Below, one piece after another: positions 34,319 to 39,530 of a DNA stretch of 39,530 bases. The notes under the pieces were generated by a model. The model saw only the letters and a program-made list of their open reading frames with translations. It did no database searches and was not told where the DNA came from. This stretch comes from Bacteroidales bacterium (GTDB taxonomy: Bacteria; Bacteroidota; Bacteroidia; Bacteroidales; GCA-2748055). The stretch is from positions 1-39,530 of the forward strand of contig JAUUZQ010000027.1 in the NCBI GenBank assembly GCA_030589895.1. Direction: 5' to 3'. Position numbers and translations under genes: made by a program. How positions within the stretch are numbered: position 1 is the first letter of the stretch; every line of letters starts with the position of its first letter.

Positions 34319-35593
34319 GTTATACACATCAAGCATCTTTTTCACTTGTCCGTTTACGTGGAAATGCTTCTCCACTCCTGTCCTGGCATCGCGACTCAAT
34401 TGATCCAGTTTTTCACTATCCCTGAGTAGTCCGGCAAGACTTGTTGCCAATACAGATGGTTCGTTTGGTTCAAAAATAACACCTCCACCCGACAAATTGA
34501 TAATTTCCGGAAAAGCACCCAAAGCAGGTTGAACAACCGGCACGCCTGATGCCATCGATTCCAGCAGATATATTCCAAAGGCCTCTCCATTTCTAACCGG
34601 GACAGAAATCAGGGAGACTTTCTTGAAATACTCCTTCAATCCATCTTCTTCAAAGTCCTCATGAAATTCCACAAATCCGGATAGCCGGTTTCTTTTAATC
34701 TTTCTCCTGATATCTTTCAGATACTTCTTATCATCTCCGGTGGAACCTCCTGTAAGTACCAGGTTGACATCATCAAATTCAGAGTTTTTCTTCAACTCAA
34801 TAAATGCATCTATCAATATATCCAATCCATTTTCCTCACACATTCTTGAAACATAACCTATGTTTCTTCCCTTTTCTGAAGGCAATATGAATGAGTAATT
34901 TTCAGGATAGATACCTATGTGTATTCCTGAAAGTTTAGTCTCCGGAAGATTCATTTTTTGTTTCATCTCCTCTGCATAATAATCACTTACAGCAATAAAT
35001 GCAGATACATACTCAGCTTTTGCAGACATCAGCTTCCATACTTCATCGCGCGCTTCAGGTTTCATTACATCAACCCAAACATCTTCATCCTGCAGGGAAC
35101 AAACAATGGGAACATTCATTTTTTCAGACAACTGATGCGACAGTCCGAGGAGCAGCGCATTGGAAAGGTGGATGACATCCGGATTACAATTCTCAGCAAT
35201 CCAATCCACCATCTTCATCAGCTCATCTTTCTGCAGACCTTCTTCTCCCAGGAGCATGGAAACCGTCATTTCTTCCAGTCCTTTGGCTCTTGTAGACCCG
35301 GCCATGCTGGCAGCCAGCTTCAGCATAGGTTTAGAATTCAGCATGCGATCGACCCAGGCAGGAGCTTTTCGAAATACAGGAAACATCTGCTTCAAATAAA
35401 TAGAGATAGCACCATAAAAAAGAGGCATATCGCGATTAATATCATGCTCATCAGCAAACAGAGGCAGGTACATTGGAAGCTTCACAACTTCATGTTCAGA
35501 AGCCCGTAGTGCCTCTACATATTTACTGTCACGCAAACAATTCCCGCAATAAAAACTCCCTCCCGATCCCGGGATAATATGCATTATCTTCAT
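34298..35593 (-). CDS. GT4-family glycosyltransferase
   Basis: The 431-residue cytoplasmic or membrane-associated enzyme has the GT-B fold pattern. The N-terminal MKIMHIIPGSGGSF forms the first Rossmann strand and loop. The C-terminal EAFGIYLLESMASGVPVV is the E-x7-E motif that binds the nucleotide-sugar in GT4 retaining transferases. A helix-rich insert (about 75-135) precedes the DVIHLSNALLLG strand. Donor and acceptor cannot be told. It is between the propeller gene (nine bases upstream) and the ABC ATPase gene. Its C-terminal six residues are coded by a repeat element. Confidence 0.87.
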   Translation of the reverse strand: MKIMHIIPGSGGSFYCGNCLRDSKYVEALRASEHEVVKLPMYLPLFADEHDINRDMPLFYGAISIYLKQMFPVFRKAPAWVDRMLNSKPMLKLAASMAGSTRAKGLEEMTVSMLLGEEGLQKDELMKMVDWIAENCNPDVIHLSNALLLGLSHQLSEKMNVPIVCSLQDEDVWVDVMKPEARDEVWKLMSAKAEYVSAFIAVSDYYAEEMKQKMNLPETKLSGIHIGIYPENYSFILPSEKGRNIGYVSRMCEENGLDILIDAFIELKKNSEFDDVNLVLTGGSTGDDKKYLKDIRRKIKRNRLSGFVEFHEDFEEDGLKEYFKKVSLISVPVRNGEAFGIYLLESMASGVPVVQPALGAFPEIINLSGGGVIFEPNEPSVLATSLAGLLRDSEKLDQLSRDARTGVEKHFHVNGQVKKMLDVYNKVRSEK

Positions 35594-35602
35594 CCTGAAT
35601 AG

Positions 35603-36742
35603 TTATTTTTTTCCAAAACAATATACCCTTCCATCTTCTCCCCCAACCACAATATAATCATCGATAACAGCCGGATTTCCAGTAATAGGAGTGCCCAACT
35701 CATAGCTCCATAATGTAAGACCATCAGACAAACTCACCAGCAAAAGATCTCCACGCATTGTAGCTACCACAAGTTTTTTTCCTGCCAGCACCGGTGAGGC
35801 ATCAACCCTTCCCCGTGTATTTACTTTCCATTCGATCTTGCCATCGCTTTTATTAAAACAATACAAATATTTATCTCTGCTACCAATGTATACTCTTTTT
35901 GCTGACAGGGATGGAGACCCGATAAATGGCAGCTGTGTCTCCATATTTTGAAAACTCCAAACAACTTTAGAACTGTTTATATCCAGACAGGTAAATTGTC
36001 CATCATAATCACCAACATAGGCCCTGCCATTTTCAATCGCCGGTGATCCTGCAACATATGTAGCTACCTCCTGACTACTTACTTCATAACCATCAATAAC
36101 ACGTACTTTGTGCAAGAGTCCGTCGCAACCACCAAAAATAGCATTTCCTTCATATATCGCAGCAGCCCCATTGATGAAATTATCTGATTCAAATTTCCAT
36201 AATCCTTTACCGGTTTTAGCATCCACACCATGCAGGTAATAATCATAACTACCAACAACCAGGATATGATTTTTGCCATCAGTGTAATAATTTGGCGCCC
36301 CCATGATTTGTCCCTCGGTAATATAGGTCCACAATACTTTTCCTGTATGAAGCTCAATTGCATGTAACGCACCATCCAAATCTCCTATATATACAGTATT
36401 ATCGACAATCAATGCAGGTGCCTCAATACTATTCCCGGTATTTATCTTCCAACGCATTTTTCCATCGAGCGTCAGTCCATAAATATTGCCATCCACTGAA
36501 CCAACTACAATTGTTCCATCACACACCACAGGTGCTGCCTTGATGGCATCGCTGGTTTTAAAATTCCACAATAAAACGGGATTTTTAGGGATATTGGCGG
36601 TGGTGACACCTGTTAGTTCTGGATTTCCACGGAAATTAGACCAACAAGTGGATTGAGCCGATAGTTGGACAAGGGGGAATAACAGGATTGCTGCTATTAT
36701 CCACGGGGTAAGTTTTATAGTATATCTTTTATTTCTACTCAT
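35603..36742 (-). CDS. Exported PQQ-type beta-propeller protein
   Basis: The 379-residue protein has a signal peptide (about 8-30, ending LSAQ). Seven or eight repeated blades then follow the pattern AxxxDGxxYVGxxDGxLxALDxxTGKxxWxF: examples are GTIVVGSVDGNIYGL, NTVYIGDLDGALHAI and DYIVVGGEDGRVYCF. Such propellers include PQQ enzymes and BamB. No PQQ-binding Cys pair or metal motif is obvious, so a scaffold or binding role is more likely. It is the first gene of a four-gene minus-strand run with GT4, ABC ATPase and permease. Confidence 0.87.
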   Translation of the reverse strand: MSRNKRYTIKLTPWIIAAILLFPLVQLSAQSTCWSNFRGNPELTGVTTANIPKNPVLLWNFKTSDAIKAAPVVCDGTIVVGSVDGNIYGLTLDGKMRWKINTGNSIEAPALIVDNTVYIGDLDGALHAIELHTGKVLWTYITEGQIMGAPNYYTDGKNHILVVGSYDYYLHGVDAKTGKGLWKFESDNFINGAAAIYEGNAIFGGCDGLLHKVRVIDGYEVSSQEVATYVAGSPAIENGRAYVGDYDGQFTCLDINSSKVVWSFQNMETQLPFIGSPSLSAKRVYIGSRDKYLYCFNKSDGKIEWKVNTRGRVDASPVLAGKKLVVATMRGDLLLVSLSDGLTLWSYELGTPITGNPAVIDDYIVVGGEDGRVYCFGKK

Positions 36743-36819
36743 TATTTTTCTGTGTCAAAAGTTACCAGGAGACGATAAATAGCCAATAATACAACGCGAT
36801 CTCCATTATTGCTGCGCGA

Positions 36820-38400
36820 TTAATCCTGTCGGTTCAGGCGTGAAATCGCACCCGTCGGACAAGCATCAGCTACTTCTAAAGCCACTTTTTTCAACCCTTC
36901 GCTAATGGTTTCATTAAATGGTACACCCACTACTACATCAAATCCCCTGCCAATAAATGTGAGGCCAAAATCCTCTTTGTGTGCTGCGGTAATCTGAATG
37001 CAGATTCCACATTTAATACATTTTGCCGGTTCATAAACTATTTGATCATGTTGAATATGCTTCTCCACCAGTTTTCTATCAAGTGACCAGAACCTGCGTT
37101 GCTGTGCCTTATATTCGTCAGACAGCAATCTTAATTTACAATCTGTCAGCTCCCGACAATCACAATGCATACATCTTGCTGCCTCTTCCATCACCTGTTC
37201 CCTTGTTAAACCCATAAAAGTATCATCTGGTTCAATCCTCTTCCCTTCAACAGACTCTTTCAGGTATTCGCTCAACTCATCAGGCAAGAGTTTTCCAAAT
37301 TTTGAATTAAACATTCCGGGCTCCCCAACAACATCTTTTCCAGTTAGAAACTGATCTACGCTAAATGCCGCTTCTTTACCCTGACCCAGAGCCCTGATTG
37401 CCAATTTGGAGTGACGTAGTGCGCTACCGGCAACAAAAATCTTAGTATCACCCACCTGGTAAGTATCCTTATCAGCAATAAAGCCTTTATCTCCTTCCTT
37501 ATGGTTATCAGAAGCAATCCCCCAGTTTGAAATGCCGGACTCCCCTGAACCAACTGCAACAATTACAGCATCATACCCGGTCTTAATCTGCATGAATTTA
37601 TCCTTGTCGACAACTATCTTCCTGGTAAATCTAACGCCCAGGTCAAAAATAAGATCGATCTCCTTATTCAAGACTTCAGAAGGCAAAATTCCAGCCTCAA
37701 CTTCGATCCATAGTGAACCTCCCGGCTGGTCTCCCCTGAAGAAAACTTCACAATTATAGCCTCTTATCGCAAGGTAATGAGCGGCAGACAAGCCGGCAGG
37801 TCCTGCTCCAATAATGGCAACTTTTTTACCATTATCAGCTTGTTTTTCAGGAAGCCATGGTTTAGCATTCTCCAAATCATTATCGCCTGCATATCTCTTC
37901 AAGAGGCAAATTGACACTGCTTCATCCACTGTTTTTCTTCTGCACGCACCTTCACATGGGGCAGGACAAATTCTTCCGAAAACAGCTGGTAGTGCTATAT
38001 CATTCTTGACAACCTTCAAGGCCTCCTCAAATTTACCTTCAGCAAGCAGACGGTTCATAAGGGGGATGTCCATATGCGCAGGACAAGTAATCTGACAAGG
38101 AGCCTCACAATCACCAACATGCTCACTCAGGAGTAGGTCCAAGGCAGTTTTTCTCGCTTCCCGTACCTCTTCATCCATCAAAACAACATCCATCCCTTCT
38201 GTAACCTTTACAGAACATGAGGGAAATAACTTACCCGTTTTTCTGTCTTTGACCAGGCAGACCATGCAAGAGGTAAGATGCTCCTCTCCTTCCCGGTAGC
38301 ACATGGAAGGAATAACTGCACCATTCATACGGGCAGCATCAATTACCGGAGTTCCTTCGGGCACATTAATGGTTCTGTTATCTATGGTCAGTTTAATCAT
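36820..38400 (-). CDS. Fe-S/FAD oxidoreductase subunit lacking the NADPH domain (GltD/NuoG-like chimera)
   Basis: The start is set at the Met of MIKLTIDNRT, eight bases after the NuoF-like gene. The 526-residue protein has a 2Fe-2S domain (Cys34, Cys45, Cys48, Cys62), and a GltD-type N-terminal cluster domain (Cys98, Cys102, Cys106, Cys145, Cys149, Cys153). An FAD fold follows, with GAGPAG at 198-203 and the closing IFVAGSALRHSKLAIRALGQG. A Cys410/413/415/421 group comes next. It ends with a NuoG-like CIKCGIC (461-467) and ACPTGA with Cys514. The two halves of the FAD domain are only about 30 residues apart, so the usual GltD NADPH domain is absent. It probably passes electrons between the NuoF-like subunit and another carrier. 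Confidence 0.8.
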   Translation of the reverse strand: MIKLTIDNRTINVPEGTPVIDAARMNGAVIPSMCYREGEEHLTSCMVCLVKDRKTGKLFPSCSVKVTEGMDVVLMDEEVREARKTALDLLLSEHVGDCEAPCQITCPAHMDIPLMNRLLAEGKFEEALKVVKNDIALPAVFGRICPAPCEGACRRKTVDEAVSICLLKRYAGDNDLENAKPWLPEKQADNGKKVAIIGAGPAGLSAAHYLAIRGYNCEVFFRGDQPGGSLWIEVEAGILPSEVLNKEIDLIFDLGVRFTRKIVVDKDKFMQIKTGYDAVIVAVGSGESGISNWGIASDNHKEGDKGFIADKDTYQVGDTKIFVAGSALRHSKLAIRALGQGKEAAFSVDQFLTGKDVVGEPGMFNSKFGKLLPDELSEYLKESVEGKRIEPDDTFMGLTREQVMEEAARCMHCDCRELTDCKLRLLSDEYKAQQRRFWSLDRKLVEKHIQHDQIVYEPAKCIKCGICIQITAAHKEDFGLTFIGRGFDVVVGVPFNETISEGLKKVALEVADACPTGAISRLNRQD

Positions 38401-38408
38401 TTGCGTTT

Positions 38409-39530
38409 TTATCGTGTTATTACTGCACCAACGGGACATACTTGCTTACACCCATCACATTTTATACAAAGCTCAAGGTCAATCACATGCTTTTCATGGG
38501 GTTTGAATGGAATGGCATCCACCGGGCATTCAACTGCACATTTGGTACATCCAATACAATCATCCGTAATCTCGTACTTGATCATCTCCTGGCACTTTCC
38601 GGTCGGACAAATGCCATTGATATGTGCTTCATATTCATCTCTGAAAAACCGCAAAGTTGACAATACAGGATTTGGAGCAGTCTTACCCAATCCACATAAA
38701 CTTCCCTTTTTAGTCCAGTCAGCCAGATTTTCCAGCTCATCAAGATCCTTCATCACTCCTTTCCCTGTCGTAATTTTCACGAGAATTTCAAGCATCCGCT
38801 TGGTACCTATCCTACAGAATGTGCACTTACCACATGATTCATTCTGCGTAAATGAGAGAAAGTACTTTGCAATATCTACCATGCAGTCGGTATCGTCAAG
38901 AACAACCATTCCGCCTGACCCCATCATTGCACCCACTTCGGTCAATGATTCAAAATCGATGGGTGTGTCTGACATATTTGCCGGGATACAACCACCAGAT
39001 GGGCCACCGATCTGCACCGCTTTAAACTTTCTGCCATTTGCCACACCACCACCAATTTCCTCAACCACTTCCCTGACAGTCATGCCCATTGGCACCTCAA
39101 TCAAGCCTCCCCTGGCAACTTTACCCGCTAAAGCAAATACCTTGGTACCCCTTGATTTTTCAGTCCCGACCTTATTAAAAGCAGAAGCATTGTGACGAAG
39201 AATATAAGCCAGTTGAGCAAAAGTCTCGGTATTATTTACCAGCGTCGGTAAGCCCCACAATCCATTTTCAGCCGGGAATGGAGGACGAATACTCGGGAAA
39301 CCTCTTTTTCCTTCGATGGAAGCAATCAAAGCAGTCTCTTCACCACAAACAAAAGCTCCCGCGCCCTGATATATGGAAAGATCAAACTTAAAGCCTGTGC
39401 CCATAATATTTTCACCCAGGTATCCCTCTTCATAACATTTATCAATGGCATATTGAACCCGGCTCACTGCGAGTGGATATTCAGCACGGATATAAAATTT
39501 TCCTTCATCAGAGCCAACGGCATAACCGGC
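38409..39530 (-). CDS. NuoF/HydB-like NADH-binding subunit, 5' end outside the window
   Basis: The frame is open to the right edge; 373 residues plus stop are visible, so the start is missing. Motifs are those of the NADH/FMN subunit of complex I-like and bifurcating hydrogenase enzymes: RAEYPLAVSRVQYAI, GAGAFVCGEETALI, and the 4Fe-4S motif ESCGKCTFCRIGT with its distal Cys in GSLCGLG. A C-terminal ferredoxin-like addition has two CxxCxxCxxxCP motifs (DCIGCTKCAVECP and LCIKCDGCKQVCP). This extra domain is usual in HydB/HndC-type subunits and absent from plain NuoF. It should take electrons from NADH and pass them to the downstream subunit, with a NuoE-like subunit expected upstream. Confidence 0.88.
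   Translation of the reverse strand, partial: AGYAVGSDEGKFYIRAEYPLAVSRVQYAIDKCYEEGYLGENIMGTGFKFDLSIYQGAGAFVCGEETALIASIEGKRGFPSIRPPFPAENGLWGLPTLVNNTETFAQLAYILRHNASAFNKVGTEKSRGTKVFALAGKVARGGLIEVPMGMTVREVVEEIGGGVANGRKFKAVQIGGPSGGCIPANMSDTPIDFESLTEVGAMMGSGGMVVLDDTDCMVDIAKYFLSFTQNESCGKCTFCRIGTKRMLEILVKITTGKGVMKDLDELENLADWTKKGSLCGLGKTAPNPVLSTLRFFRDEYEAHINGICPTGKCQEMIKYEITDDCIGCTKCAVECPVDAIPFKPHEKHVIDLELCIKCDGCKQVCPVGAVITR

Noticed and set aside
38278-39195. Plus-strand ORF of 305 codons opposite the NuoF-like gene
   Set aside because: It is antisense to a strongly conserved coding region and has a biased composition with no protein motif.

Overview
The window reads as chromosomal DNA of a Bacteroidota bacterium, most likely class Bacteroidia. 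The evidence is a TonB-dependent receptor paired with a DUF4249-type lipoprotein, DUF3857/transglutaminase exported proteins, a radical SAM/lipoprotein gene pair, starts without Shine-Dalgarno sequences, and TAnnTTTG-type -7 boxes. I could not assign a genus. I see no rRNA, tRNA, CRISPR array, transposase or phage gene; this is mainly core and housekeeping sequence with many short intergenic repeats.

Layout. 0.1-7.5 kb (minus): an outer-membrane barrel protein, then three tandem paralogous exported transglutaminase-fold proteins; only the first keeps the catalytic Cys/His/Asp. 7.5-9.3 kb (minus): an extended SDR and a CPBP-type membrane protein, overlapping by ATGA. 9.4-10.9 kb (minus): a radical SAM/SPASM enzyme overlapping a small putative lipoprotein by ATGA, apparently the uncharacterised rSAM/lipoprotein system. 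11.2-17.3 kb (minus): DEAD-box helicase, hotdog thioesterase, S9 oligopeptidase lipoprotein and Tex. 17.5-20.8 kb (minus): DUF4249 lipoprotein plus TonB-dependent receptor. 21.0-24.0 kb: rpe (plus), then a saccharopine-dehydrogenase-like enzyme and an SRPBCC protein (minus). 24.4-29.2 kb (plus): leuC-leuD-cimA-leuB, followed by a stand-alone acyltransferase. 30.1-36.7 kb (minus): PQQ-type propeller, GT4 glycosyltransferase, LolD-like ATPase and a large FtsX-type permease. 36.8 kb to the right edge (minus): an Fe-S/flavin subunit and a NuoF-like subunit cut by the window end.

How genes work together. The leu cluster carries no 2-isopropylmalate synthase. Its synthase aligns at every pyruvate-pocket and metal residue I could recall with Leptospira citramalate synthase, so it probably makes 2-oxobutyrate for isoleucine, with LeuCDB shared with leucine synthesis. 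The right-edge pair looks like an NADH-linked flavin/Fe-S complex whose FAD module lacks the usual NADPH-binding domain.

Between genes there are several families of short repeats: an 18-bp palindrome (four copies at 21.6-28.0 kb, one supplying the rpe stop codon), an 8-bp array present at two loci in opposite orientation, 7-bp and 13-bp arrays, and a CTGAAC-type hairpin. No wholly new system is proven. The best candidates for follow-up are the rSAM/lipoprotein pair, the citramalate-based leu operon, the NADPH-domain-less flavoprotein and the propeller/GT4/ABC operon. Family assignments come from motif recognition and memory; no database search was run.
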